DNA of 64,000 bases from Zhengitettix transpicula (lineage: Eukaryota; Arthropoda; Insecta; Orthoptera; Tetrigidae). The stretch lies in contig CM073593.1 in assembly GCA_037074705.1 (NCBI GenBank), forward strand, positions 105,547,738 to 105,611,737, written 5' to 3'. Of this stretch, positions 50,577 to 62,362 are shown piece after piece. A model generated the notes under the pieces. That model saw only the letters and a list, made by a program, of their open reading frames with translations, was not told where the DNA came from and did not search any database. Position numbers and translations under genes: made by a program. Every line of letters starts with the position of its first letter. Within the stretch, counting starts at the first letter, position 1.

Positions 50577-52590
50577 TTAAGAATTTTTAACTTGTTTTTC
50601 AATTCTTTCCAAAAGAATTTGCATTCTTGCTCCCATAACAGGTTGGCCTTTGGATGTGCATTTAGAAAGTTTCTTAAAAGTTTCATTTCTTTTCTTTTTA
50701 TACTGATTTATAGCATTTTTTCGTTCCTCAATCTGTTTTTCCTTCTCTAGTTTTTTTTGGTGCTTCTCTTGTTTCTTTAAATCAAATTGGTTTAAAGCCT
50801 TCTGATAAGAACTCATCTTTTTCTTCTTCTTCGACATTTTGATTCTAAAAAAAAACATATCAAAACTAGATTAAATTTTTTTTAAAATTTTAAATAGAAA
50901 CAAGTTAACTTGTATACACTACTTTTACTAACTAATAAAGTTAATTGTATATTTAATTACAATTACACTTAGAATCATGTTCTTTATAACAAATATTGAA
51001 TGATTAATTATGGTTCATTAGAGTATTTAATGATCTGTTTTAAAAATTGTAAAACATGAAGTTAAAAAAATTGAAAAATATGTACAAGCAGCTATACAAC
51101 ATTAAATGCTCTGGTTTACATTTTTTATAACTGGTTATCAACAGAAATGGATATTAACAAATAATGAACTTAATTTACATTTATTACTAGCAGCAAAACA
51201 CAAATTAGGATCAAAGATTGAAGTCTTTCATGGTGTAATTGTTTGATAAACAGTTCTCAGTTTTCACACGGGTGTAGCATATTTCAAAGCGACATTTCGA
51301 CGACTAAAATATGCTACACCTGTGTGAAAACCGAGAACTGTTTATCGAACAGATTATTGTGCACAACGGAAATGTTATTAGTTACCAATTGTATGAATTC
51401 CATTAATCAGAAGAGAACTGGAATGGAAAATCATAATGAACAAGAATTTCAGAGACAAAATTTGTGATCATAGCTTTTAGTACGAGACATTTCTTTCTTA
51501 GAAAATTTTTCAATGAAATGTTATACATGTAAAATTTTATATTTTTTACCCTTCAATTGGTGCACTGCCTTGTTCCTCATTTTTTAGTTCTGATGAAGTG
51601 GATGCTGTAACTTCTGAAGGAATGTTTGTTTCTTCCTTCTTTTTCATCAGCCATTTTCTTTTATCGGCAGGATGAATGTGATTAATATTTGGATTTTCCT
51701 TTCGTAACTGTTTGTAGTAACTGTGTAGAGCAGCTTTTGTTCTTCTCTCTTCCCAAAGGGCACCTGTAATATATATTAAAAACAATTATTAAAATTGTTT
51801 GAATAAAATTTTCATGTAATTGACAAGAGTAAAATTCTTTGTAAATAATTAAGGCAATTATAAGGTGTTTGAGTTTATAATTTATACACCTAATTGTACA
51901 ATATTAACATAATGTTCTTGATTTTTGAGTCTTTATATATATTGCATTGTGTATGAACTTTATAATACAGCACCTAAAATTGTTGGTACTTTTATTAAAC
52001 TCTGTTCAGATAATAAATAAAGAAAAATGAAGCTGAAAGGAAAGAACGAATAATGCCAGGTTTTATAAACAGATAAATTATGGCAAATATTTTCTTTGCC
52101 AAATGTTTAACATTCCAGTTTTAGTTATTAATATAACAGTTCTGTTATATTACAATGTACGTATTTTAGACAGTTCAAATAATGTTTTAAAAAATCTCTA
52201 TTAAATAACTAATTTGTCTACTTAAATATTACTCACTGTAACAACAATAAAAATATCAGTATTTATTGCTTTACTTACTGTGGTCAAGTTCTAAGCTGGT
52301 ATGAATAATTAAAACTATATGCCATCTAAATGACAACCTACCTCCATCAGCCTCTAGGTATATTAAATGAGTTAGTTACATGAAATTTAACGTGATAGTA
52401 AATTCAAAGTAATTGTAAATTATTGTTTATTTCTTCGAGATGTGATATACAATATAACGAGAATTAATTCATGTTATAACTTACGTTTTCGCTTATTATC
52501 AAACGTTTCTTCTCTCCATTTTTTCTTCATGTACCTTTTAATATCAAATGAACCATTCTTATTTCCTTCTTTTCGGTCGTTATTTTTCAT
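50577..52590 (-). CDS. CCDC59: CCDC59 / TAP26-like ribosome-biogenesis protein
   Basis: Three in-phase exons (52590-52485, 51763-51550, 50844-50577) encode 195 very basic residues. Human CCDC59 (TAP26, TTF-1-associated protein 26) is nuclear and belongs to the family of the yeast rRNA-processing factor Fyv7. The match is clearest in the C-terminal half: ERKNAINQYKKKRNETFKKL followed by KGQPVMGARMQILLERIEKQ, the family's signature. A SYYKQLRKENP segment (about 50-60) corresponds to the conserved SYKKLLRKE of the human protein, and IKRYMKKKWREETF precedes it. The protein is mostly charged helix without a fold-specific catalytic motif. It is shorter than the human protein (about 240) because the acidic middle is reduced. 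The start ATG at 52590 opens MKNNDRKEGNKNG; no upstream in-frame alternative was noted. Confidence 0.88.
51212..51392. mobile_element. Foldback family A, in CCDC59 intron
   Basis: In the intron 50845-51549. Left arm CAGTTCTCAGTTTTCACACG, GGTGTAGCATATTTCAAAGC; centre GACATTTCGACGACTAAA; right arm ATATGCTACACCTGTGTGAA, AACCGAGAACTG. The left flank GATTGAAGTCTTTCATGGTG is the inverse of the tail at 50.24 kb. It is a shorter derivative of the 50.07 kb element. Confidence 0.8.
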
Positions 52591-54005
52591 TCTAAACTAC
52601 AGTCAATATCATTAACTCAACTATTAATAGTATGGTTAAACGTAGGTTATGTTTACATGTGGAAACAAACGAAAAGATATGCACAGTGACAAAGTCAAAG
52701 ATAACTTAAAGATATTGCGTCTCAATCCATGTCACATGTTACGAATTAGAAATATTTATAAAATAATTTTTATTACTTCTTAAATTGGACTAAATGATGT
52801 TACATAAAATTATTTAGTTTTATAAACTCGGGATCCAAAATCAGAAACGTCTAATTTGGTAATAAATAATTAAAAAAACTTTCAGTGGTGCCACCATTAT
52901 ATACGTACATAAAACTCGTGTAAGAATTTAATTATAGTTTCCAAATTTTACACGTTACTATATGAGACTATTACAATTAATGTTATTTATTATTTCAACT
53001 TGTGCGATGAATATGAAACCATATAGAATCCTTGACCAATTCCCAGAAAACGTATATGTGTAAACAAAAAAAAATTTGACATGTAGCCCGTATACGGAGA
53101 AAACGATTTTATTTTCCACAGTAGTGAAGCAAATATTAAACCTAAAATCTAGAGAAAAATAAACGTCATGTTTTGATTTCAAATTTTTATTTGTGAACTG
53201 AAACTTCTAAAAGTAACTTTTAACATATAAATAAATTTATTCTGACTGTTCTTGACCATATTTTCATTACTATGTACGATCTTTGATCATCGCGAATTAA
53301 CTGGACTTATGCTTTTAACATGCCCATGGTCTTTTTTTTCTTTCTGAGGTGCTTCTGTTGAATAACATATTTAATATAATGAAAAATACACTTTATCTTA
53401 TCTACAAAATAAGGCGATAAGAAAAAGGAACGCCTGTACTTTTCCCAAGATCACGCTAGATTAGATAACAGGTAAATAAATGTAATCTCATATGTGTTTG
53501 GATGTTTGTCAATAACGTGTTGACTAATATGCCGTTAAACAAATGTGAAATAATTTGCACAAGTTTAAGAACTAAAGCATTATTTTACATAATTATATTC
53601 TAGTATATACACATATAAATAAGAATTTAATTATAATACTATACCTTACTTTGCAATAGTAAGTATTATTAAATATTTTCTAAATCTAAAAAAAAATAAT
53701 GGTATTCGTAGTTCAAATGTATGTATAAAATAAATATTTAAATATAAAATAAATATAATTCTATACTATATAATAATTATAATTAAAGTATTATTTTGTA
53801 TAGTTCTAAATTGATTAGAATTATTGATATTAGGTCATTCTATAAATATCTATCGCAGGTTTCGCCAACATAAAGTAAGGGCCTTGATATCCGGTCCGGA
53901 AATGAGTCAAAAAAATACCCGCGAGAATGAAACTGTTCGTGTATCGTATTTCATATATTCAGCCCGAGAAAACTTTATTCTTTCTCTACCCCGAGAAAGA
54001 CGACA
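52591..54005. other. Intergenic, CCDC59 promoter side
   Basis: AT-rich DNA right of CCDC59. The CCDC59 promoter should lie in the first few hundred bases; no TATA element or CpG island is evident. Nothing else is recognised. Confidence 0.4.
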
Positions 54006-54007
54006 TA

Positions 54008-54512
54008 GGGCAACAGGCTACATGAGGGTAATCCACTTTGGGCAACTCCCATTTAATAGCATAGGAAGGGATTTGAAAGGGGGATGCGGAAGGGTAGAGG
54101 AAGGTAGCCAAGGGTTAACTAGGGACCCCCGGGCTATATTTAAAGGATCCTACCCGGCATTCGCCTAAAGAAACGCAGGGAAAACCTTAGAAAAACCTGC
54201 AACAGGTAGGTCGGGCATTGGGTACTTGCCCACGTCCTTCCCTGGATAGCGGAAGAGGAGTTTGCTGTGGGGACGCAGTTTAGGAGGCAGCTGGCCGAAT
54301 ATTCCAATGGGAATAGCGAACGACACTTACCGTATGCCCGAGGTCAGTGACCCCGGAACATACACCTCTCAGAACATGCCGAGGTGCCTCGGCTCGTGGA
54401 AACCTTAGTTCAAAAACGGAGAGGAAAAGGCATCCCCAAAGGTAGCCCCTTCGTATCTCTCCTACAAGGTTCTACCTGCAAGAGGATTCTCTCACAGGCT
54501 TCGCCATCCCTA
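54008..54512 (-). repeat. Poly(A)-ended retroelement, copy 4
   Basis: Inverted, nearly full-length copy: AACAGGCTACATGAGGGTAA at the left, through GGTAGGTCGGGCATTGGGTA, TTTAGGAGGCAGCTGGC, ACCGTATGCCCGAGGTC and GCCGAGGTGCCTCGGC, to AGGTAGCCCCTTCG, ACAAGGTTCTACCTGC and CTTCGCCATCC at the right. It lacks a block of about 30 bp that the 62.7 kb copy has between the GGGGACGCAG and TTTAGGAGG parts. Confidence 0.8.
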
Positions 54513-55230
54513 CATTCAAAATTATTTTTCTTAATATTAAGAACTTTAATATAACAGTGAGAAGTTCTGCATCAACATTGACGACTGCGTCACTCGTGCG
54601 TGCTTCTGAAAACACAGAAAACTCCGTACACTACAAAAATGTGTGTCTTCAGGTTGTAAAATGAACTTCGCCGTTCTTGATAAAACTCTAAAGTGAATTG
54701 GTGAATTTTTTTCAGTTATTATAAACACATGTCGTGGCTATCACCGCCATATACAACCAAAATACGACCACAGTTAGTTAAAAATACTGTCAACACTTGC
54801 AAAGAAACGATAGTAAACAAAATAAAATTAAATGAATAAAGTAGTTCATAAGACAAACAAAAAAACAACTACGATCGCAATTTTTTAACCACTTGTTTGC
54901 GACTTAATTAGGTTTCGAAATAAACCTTAATCCTTTTTTTTTAACTTTTTGGAGGCGATGTTGCTGTGAATTTTTTTTTATCATGGTCTGTCGGGTTCGA
55001 TGAAGTTTTTAATTTATTACATATTCTATATTTTATGTCAATATTAGACTATTTTTTTTTAAAAAAAATTGAATTCAAAAAATAACAACGACGTTTCAGA
55101 ATTTTTATTTTGAGCTTTCAACAGGTTGTGACTGTTTCTTCCTAAATGCTATGTTTTTTTTTGGGTGATAAAGTTGGTAACTTGGGAAAAAAGCGTCACA
55201 ACCTGGTGAAGGTCTCTTTAGTTAACTACT
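54513..55230. other. Intergenic; small inverted repeat near 55085-55210
   Basis: CAGGTTGTGAC (about 55124) and GTCACAACCTGG (about 55194) are complementary, and the left arm begins ACGACGTTTCAGAA, so this is another foldback-like piece with the GAAACGT module inverted. Otherwise AT-rich DNA with T/A runs and no gene. Confidence 0.4.
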
Positions 55231-55233
55231 GCC

Positions 55234-55830
55234 ATTATTATAATAGAAATAATTCAAATTTGATGTCCAGAAAGGATTAAATAATTTTATTCATCACCTG
55301 ATGAAGTTCAAAAGACTGGCTGAAACGTTGTTTTTAATTATCTTGGACTCGTTGGCTATTTTATTAATTTAATTATTATATTACAACTAATTCAAATTTG
55401 ATGTCCAGAAGGTATTATATAATTTTATTCATCACCTGATGATGTTCAAAAGACGGGATGAAACGTTGTTTTCAATTTTCTCGGACTCGTTGGCTATTTT
55501 ATTAACTTAATTATTATAATCATACAAATAATTCAAATTTGATGAACGGAAGGCGTTATATAATTTTATATTACAAATAATTCAAATTTGATGTCCAGAA
55601 GGTATTAATAATTTTATTCATCACCTGAAGAAGTTCAAAAGACTGGATGAAACGTTGTTTTTAATTTTCTTGGACTCGGCTATTTTATTAATTTAATTAT
55701 TATAATACAAATAATTCAAATTTGATGTCCAGAAGGTATTATATACTTTTATTCATCATCTGATGATGTTCAAAAGACGGGATGAAACGTTGTTTTTAAT
55801 TTTCTTGGACTCGTTGGCTATTACATTAAT
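55234..55830. repeat. Tandem satellite, about 137 bp units, 4-5 copies
   Basis: ATTCAAATTTGATG starts at 55252, 55390, 55531, 55580 and 55714; the third unit is cut to about 49 bp. Each full unit reads TTTTATTCATCACCTGATGA, a 16-18 nt spacer, then GAAACGTTGTTTTTAATT, then TTGGACTCGTTGGCTATTTTA and a TTAATTATTATAAT linker. Units differ by only a few percent, so the array is fairly recent. Confidence 0.9.
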
Positions 55831-55981
55831 TATAATTAAAGGTCATTTACTACATTAATTATAATTAAAGGTCAGATAAAATATGTAAGTAGAATAAATT
55901 AATCCATAAAATCCTTCACGTCGGACGAATGCGTCACGCTCCGTAAGGCGACATCTGTGGATCAGCACGGGAACAGAACAT

Positions 55982-55985
<4 letters not shown>

Positions 55986-56038
<53 letters not shown>
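55986..56038. repeat. (TA)n microsatellite
   Basis: About 26 uninterrupted TA units. Confidence 0.95.
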
Positions 56039-56040
<2 letters not shown>

Positions 56041-56808
56041 AGTTGACTACGGCCTTGAATATACGATTCTGTCAATTACATACATATTACTGAACCATTA
56101 ATAAAAGCTGCAAAGGCTAGAACTTAATTGACAGACTTAATACGTTTCTAAAAAAAACCAATTTAGGAAACCAAAAATAACAATATATTTTTTTAAAGTA
56201 ATAGTTGTTTTAGTATACTACAAAAACCAATTTGTGGGGGGGGGGGGGAAATCACTTCGGCTGATTTAAACAGATGGTAAGATTTTTTTTTGTTTCGCAA
56301 AGTTGGCTATGCGTTTAAAACAGAAGGATGGGGGGGGGGGAAGAAACTGTCAAGCAGAGAGGCAAAATTTACTGTATATAATTACAAAAAATAATGGTGA
56401 CAAATTTTCTGAGACTCCGTAGCCGTGAAATTACTGCGAGGAAAAACCAAACCGTTTCATAATCTACGAACTGCACAGTGAAAGGGGCTCCGTTTGGGTT
56501 TCCTGCGGACTGATTTTTTAAGGTCAGGGGCGGCGGCAAATAAACCGTGGTTTAATAACAAATCAACACATGACGTCACTCGAATTAAAGTACGAGTAAG
56601 AATGCTTTATTTTGCCTAATACAAAAATAATAGGGTAATTAAAAAAAACTTCGCGGAGAGTCGACGTGACGTCAAGGGAGAGCAGAAAAATTAAGTTTAG
56701 TTGCATAAATAAAATATCTGACGAAATAAAAGAGATTCGTGACGACCCAGAGGAGCCTCTAAAAGACGTACAAGAGTACTTGAGAAGGGTATTTGGTTTA
56801 AAAGCAGG

Positions 56809-56852
<44 letters not shown>

Positions 56853-57002
56853 CAAATAAATTAATTTATACGGAAACAGTTACGTGGAGTTTATAAATGC
56901 GTAAACGAACGTTTACCGATTGAAACATATTACAGTATTTCATGAAACGAAAAACAGTAAGTCGGTGTAGTTAAATATAGAAATTTGAAGTTGCATATAT
57001 AC

Positions 57003-57045
<43 letters not shown>

Positions 57046-57100
57046 TAACAGATTTAATAATTTTATATATAAAAAATAATAATACAAAGTAGTTTTTATA
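56039..57100. repeat. Simple-repeat-rich intergenic block
   Basis: Holds poly(G) runs at about 56237-56248 and 56330-56340, a (TA)n run at 56812-56851 and another at 57004-57039. A CpG-bearing stretch at about 56400-56800 has no recognisable exon. The 76-codon frame that reads into the TA run is not supported as a gene. Confidence 0.7.
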
Positions 57101-57104
57101 AATA

Positions 57105-57432
57105 AAAAAAATTTACGTCTGATAGAAAATAATGAATAAGGAGGACAGCAACGAATACAGACAAAAAAAGGGGTGGTAATTTAAATGCCACACAACGACG
57201 GTTTCTGGGTTCACTTGTCCCCTTTCGTCAGGTGCTAAGACGAGCCTAGAGCGACACAACTGTACTGGTCAGTTGACAACACTCAGAAGGCTTTTGAGTG
57301 CAGTGCTCTGCAGTTGTGTCGCTCTAGGCTCGTCTTAGCACCTGACGAAAAGGAGACGAGGATCCCAGGAACGTTGTTGTGTGGTATTTATATTACCCCC
57401 TCCCTTTTTTTGTCTGTATTGGCTGTTTTTCT
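57105..57432. mobile_element. MITE family C, foldback copy with both ends
   Basis: Left end TTACGTCTGATAGAAAATAA, AATACAGACAAAAAAAGGGG, TGCCACACAACGACGG, then CGTCAGGTGCTAAGACGAGC and GAGCGACACAACTG; after a short centre the same blocks return inverted: CAGTTGTGTCGCTCTAGGCT, CGTCTTAGCACCTGACGAAA, GAACGTTGTTGTGTGGTATT and TTTTGTCTGTATTGGCTG. Arms are about 130 bp. It is non-coding. Confidence 0.85.
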
Positions 57433-57865
57433 TCTTTAAAATAGTTTTTGTTAGCATTATTTATGAAGAGAGCTTTCAACTATTTTTACCATAATCGTTC
57501 CTCTTGGGAGTTTTAATATTGCAATGGCAACAGATTTTTAAAATCTTTTTTAAAAATTTATTTATTTACAGGGCTAGGAAAAATGGAAAAATACAGCGTG
57601 ATGCTCCCTTAATAAATAAATAATAATAATAATAAGAAGAACAACTTTAAAGACAGTTACACGTATAACATCTTGATAAAACAATATTTTAATAATTATC
57701 CGACTGTTTTTTTTTAAAAAAAACATTATCAAAATATTTATTGATCTAGAACCACCAAAATTATACAAATTTCGAACTCACTGAGCCTACGCTTCATTTG
57801 GGCAATTATTCCGGAAGTTTTAGTGCTTTTCATGTTTGCACGTTGGTAGCGATTGCAGTGAGAGG

Positions 57866-57883
57866 CGGCGGCGGCGGCGGCTC
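57866..57883. repeat. (GGC)n trinucleotide run
   Basis: Six GGC units in a small CpG-rich patch (about 57780-57900). The patch includes TTTTAGTGCTTTTCATGTTT and GCACGTTGGTAGCG, which resemble 59270-59303 next to the TATA promoter. Confidence 0.8.
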
Positions 57884-57899
57884 GTACGGTGTCCCACAT

Positions 57900-59245
57900 G
57901 TTGCTTTAATTGACGCAACTGGTATATTCGTATCGTTGAGGAAAATAATATAAACTATGTAATTGGTTTTTTTTAATTAACAGGTTAATGTTTTAGTTGT
58001 CTTAACGGTAATAGAAAATGTATACAAGAACGTGAGAATATGTAAGGCTTACGTAACTATACATCATTATGATGCAACGTGGTGCAATATGTCGCAACAT
58101 GTCGCAAGCACATATATATATGTTTTAATAAATTGCCTCACGTTTTATTTTACTGAGGCACATTAGAGCTGGATTTTTTTTCTTCTAATTTTATATGATT
58201 TATAGTCCTCCATAGGACACGGTATAATACAACAAATACTCAAATAAATAATATATACGTTGAAATTAGATTTTTTAAAAATATATATATGGACAATTGT
58301 GAATTATAAAACAGTAAATAAAGGTTTTTATGTATAAATGCATAACTATAATTAGGAGAAATAAGGAGAAAATTTAATTTTTACATGTACAACTCCGAAA
58401 ATGAAATACCTCAATTTATAAAAAATACAAATACCTGAATGAGTAAAGAGTTTAATTTATTTAAATAATTTTCATTACTTATTTGTGCAATCAGAGCGCT
58501 TATGTTATTCTATATTTATGTCTTGAATGTGGCTTGATGTTCCTCAAAAGAGTTTTAAGGTAAACAAAGAAATTTAAGCCGTAGGGAATTATATATTTTT
58601 TTTTCAAATTAATTTATTTCTCATTTCCTACTCTTGCATTTTTTATTACCTTAAAGTCTAGAGAACAAAAAATTTGCATTGTAATAAAAAAAATGTTCGC
58701 GACGACCAAGTCACTGCAAGAATATGTAGGATACGGGAAACATGGAAATTATTTTTTTTATATACGTATTAAAGAGGGAAGGAACGAACATTAGAAGTAG
58801 TAAAAGAACTCCGTTCGTCTTCAGTTGCAGAGGACGGGAAAAGCTGGAATTCTCCATCTCCGCGGATGGAGAACAATTTATAATTTACGAAGCAACCTCA
58901 CAGAGACAGAGTGTGGTACTTAATTTCCTCAAAATGTTACCCCTCAATTTACCTCACACAGAAATTGTTTCAAAATATATTTATGGAATGGAAAATTTAA
59001 TTTAGGGAATTACGTTGATAGTTTACGTTGGGTCATGTTGCTACTGAAACGGGTATTTTTCTATTTTAAGTAGTTTATTTAGTCGGAACCACTCAGTTAT
59101 GTGAAACACGTGGTTCTCGTTCAGACAGTTTTATTTTTCAAAGAATTTTATATTATAAATATATTTATTTCTATCGTTGCCACCTAATTTATATACGGAA
59201 AATAACAGTTTAAAGTCTTTGGATATTATACAAGGCTACAACCGT
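57900..59245. other. Intergenic, nothing recognised
   Basis: AT-rich DNA. A + frame of 87 codons at 58742-59005 has no recognisable similarity and no splice context. Repeated words GCAACATGTCGCAA occur near 58090. Confidence 0.35.
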
Positions 59246-59247
59246 AC

Positions 59248-59580
59248 TTGAATACCAAAGGAGTGTCTTTTAGTGCTTTAGTGTTTGCAAGGTTGGCAGC
59301 GCGCGCGTGTGTGGGTTATTGCGATACGACTTTCGCGGACCCGCGATACAAGGTCGTGTTGATTGCGCGTACGAGTTTGATTGAGTTTTCAACCAATCAA
59401 CGGCTGCCGCCTCCGACAAGAGAGTTGCAGAAAGTTGCGCAAGGAAGAGGCAACCAACGGTACGAGCGAGTGGGCGGCTGAGTCACGGTCACGAGGTGTT
59501 GCGTAATCGCCGCCCGCCCCCGGTATATTGGGGGCCCTCCGCGAGCGCCAGCACCAGCAGTCGTCACGGAACCTCCAGGT
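59248..59580 (+). promoter_or_regulatory. CpG-rich TATA promoter and first exon of a rightward gene
   Basis: About 59290-59560 is strongly CpG-rich in otherwise AT-rich DNA. TATATT at 59524-59529 lies about 30 bp before a CAGCAGTC stretch (about 59555) that can serve as initiator, and the exon then ends at 59580 in CCTCCAG|GTAAGTG, a near-ideal splice donor. The exon would be about 25-30 nt and non-coding, so the protein start lies in a later exon, perhaps outside the window. The gene's identity is unknown. Confidence 0.6.
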
Positions 59581-60336
59581 AAGTGCGAGCTTCAAGGACG
59601 CAGTTGCTAATTGCGTGTGGTCGGTTACCGTCTCTTGGTGTGATTAACTGTTACTCCGTTAAACACCGTAACTACTTTAATCCATGATCTGATTTTACTA
59701 ATAATCCGCGCTCGTTTACGGTTATCTGTCGTAAATAAAATAAAACTGTTTCGTTATGTTTTCCGTACCTGGAATATCTTGTACCTATTCAGAGATGTTT
59801 TGGTACTCTTATAAATAAGCGTTGCAGATTTCTTCAGTAATTGATTGAAATAGCACTAATAATTTAATTGTCGTAGATTAATTGACGTAGGTTCAAAGTA
59901 GAGAGCCGTGATCCATATAAAAGTTTCGGTTTAGGGATTTTTATTTTCCATATTTTTGTTCTGTCTCATCTTGATCATCAACCAGTTTTATACCTGTGAC
60001 GGGTCTTATTCAGGTTAGGTTATTATTATTATTGCCTTGGCTTGTCTGATTACTGTTATTTCTTATCTTCATTATCAACCGCTTTTCAAAGTGTATTTTT
60101 TTTGTGATGTGACTACTTTTAATTCTTTCTTAATCGTATTCTCTACGTCAGTAACTCTCCTGTTATTTTTTTTATTATACATATTTGCGTTCCTCATATG
60201 CAATCTATTCTATTTGAGGCTCGTTCCGTACTTTTTACTGTTTTTTTTTTATGCCAAGTAGACTTTTTGGTCTTAATGTTGACTACTCGAAGTGTTTTCG
60301 CTGAGCTCAAAGTTATCTTTGTTTATCTCTCTTCAG

Positions 60337-60423
60337 ATAAGCCAAGTGTCCGACGACGAAACAGGGAACATATTTCAGGGTCAACTTCTGACGTCAGTAA
60401 AACAGTTTCTGAATTTTATGTTA
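60337..60423 (+). other. Candidate internal exon, 87 nt
   Basis: A long pyrimidine tract and TCTCTCTTCAG precede it, and TTATGTTA|GTAAGA follows. It is 29 codons long, a multiple of three, and open in at least two frames (one reads ISQVSDDETGNIFQGQ...). It could be the second, 5' UTR or coding, exon of the gene that starts at about 59.55 kb. There is no similarity support. Confidence 0.3.
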
Positions 60424-61660
60424 GTAAGAATTGAACTGAGGCAGTTCCCCGTGTTATTAGTTTGCCAATCGTTTGTATAAAGCATCACTTTAATGAGCTT
60501 CAGTATGGGATATATTTGTTTTTACTATCAGCATAATTAAAACAAACGCTACGATTACGATGACTGAATTCGAATACTGTTCTAAATTATATTAAAAAAA
60601 TTGTTTTATTTAAATAAGGAATTATTTAAGACTATAATTTATCACATTAGGATGTAACAAAAGACGTTTAAAGCATAATTTTAACACGTTGCGTATTAAA
60701 TTAATGTTACTGTCGAAGTTATGCTGCGTGGTCAACGACCGTGGCATTTGGGTTGCGTAACCGCAGGCGCTACTTCATTATTCTTATTGATTGACTTCTT
60801 AAATCAATCCGTTGTTCGGTTGTTTCCGTCGAATGTTTCGGAACTTTTTAAATATCGTAAGGTTGAATGTTAATTATGGAAAAAAAAAGATTCATTAAAG
60901 TTGCTTTCACTCAAAATATCTCAATTTTTGTGCGGGGTAAAAAAGTGTTTATTTCTATGTTACTTATAGACTAGCTCTTGAATTAACGTTGATAAATCAT
61001 AAGGTAATGGTTTTAAAAGGGGTATTGTTTTATTCTTAGCCTTTTCATTCACCTACCAACTCTTTGATTTACCTTTTTTTATTTATAAACCTACATTTAC
61101 AGGACTTGTTTTGGAATCGGAATCGGGTAGTTTTAAATTTTTTATTTTTTTTTAACGGTTCTCATATAATTTACTGAGAGCTGCGTTCTCAGAACTAGGT
61201 CAAATCTGTTTGCTTTTATTGGATCATGTACAATATTTTTTTTTTAAAAAAAGGGGGGGGGGACATTAATGTTCAGTTGAGTGGAAAGTTCCATTATTTT
61301 TCAACGGTCTCTTGCCGCAAAGCCTCGAAGCGGTTTTCTATTAATGTGAGTAAGGTTTTTACGTTAAGGTCGTACCATCAACGTTATTTACAATGTTCCC
61401 TTTCCTGAGAAAGCCGCCGAGATTGAAGTAGGATACCTGAAATAACTTCAAAGCTACAATTTTTTAAATAACTGCTGTATTAAGGTTTCAGATTTTCCAC
61501 ATTTGAATATAGTTGTTGTCTAAGAAAACATTCAGTCTAGCGAATCCACTAAAATGAGACACAAATATTATCTCATCAAGTTTTACTTTAGAGGAGTTTA
61601 CAATATTAGGTTGTATTTAAAATAGGAAAAGGGGTTTCCGCGGCTGTATAGAAGTTTTTT
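60424..61660 (+). other. Probable first-intron DNA of the rightward gene
   Basis: AT-rich with T runs and a poly(G) run at about 61253-61262. No exon or repeat is recognised. Confidence 0.35.
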
Positions 61661-61667
61661 TTTTAAG

Positions 61668-61925
61668 GAAACAGGCTACATGAGGGTAATCCACATGGTG
61701 GCAACTCCCCTTTAATAGCATAGGAAGGGATTTCAAAAGGGGGGAATCGGAAGGGTAGAGGAAGGTAGCCAAGTGTTAACTAGGACCCCCGGGCTATGGT
61801 TTAAGGATCCTACCCGGCAATTCGCCTAAAAGTGATGCAGGGAAAACCCTAGCAAAACCTGCATCTCGTAGGTCGGGCATTTGGTACTTGTCCCACGCCC
61901 TTCCCTGGATGGCGGGAGAGAAGTG
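61668..61925 (-). repeat. Poly(A)-ended retroelement, copy 5 (truncated)
   Basis: Inverted 3' part only: a T run, AACAGGCTACATGAGGGTAA, CCACATGGTGGCAACTCCCC, the GATCCTACCCGGCAATTCGC block, GTAGGTCGGGCATTTGGTAC and TTCCCTGGATGGCGGGAGAG, after which the similarity stops. Truncation at the element's 5' side is typical of retroposition. Confidence 0.8.
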
Positions 61926-62323
61926 AGACGATGTAGGAAAAATCTACATCTGGCTGCACAACTGACTGGTGTATTTGATAAGTCTTACAGACGAAGACCT
62001 GGAATATGGCGTTATATTTTCACAAATTGCTCCATTTCTTACCCAGTATTGACTTCAGTCTATTTCCACCCCCGCGCGCGCGCGCCACCGGCTAAATCTC
62101 TGATTTTATTTAGTAGGGATTTATTGGATATTGAAGCGCATTCGCATATTACTTTTTTAAGGGAAGAATCTCTGACGTTTTCCACTATCATTACGACGAA
62201 GATCAGGATATTAAACTGCTTTTTAATTTCGTCGTATTTATTTTACTCCCGAATTTATTGCGATAAATATTTGAATGAATGTTTTAGAAGCTGTAAATTT
62301 GGCTAGTCAGCAATTTTTTTCCT

Positions 62324-62362
62324 TCCTTCCTTCCTCTCTCTCTCCCTCTCTCTCTCTCTCCG
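62324..62362. repeat. Pyrimidine (CCTT/CT)n tract
   Basis: CCTT units pass into a CT run on the + strand. An alternating CG run (CGCGCGCGCG) lies about 250 bp upstream, near 62073. Confidence 0.9.

Noticed and set aside
55300..55345. Complete hammerhead ribozyme
   Set aside because: Only the CTGATGA and GAAA core is present; stem II is weak and no complementary arms for stems I and III with a cleavage triplet were found by eye.
58742..59005. 87-codon + frame
   Set aside because: No recognisable domain and no exon borders.
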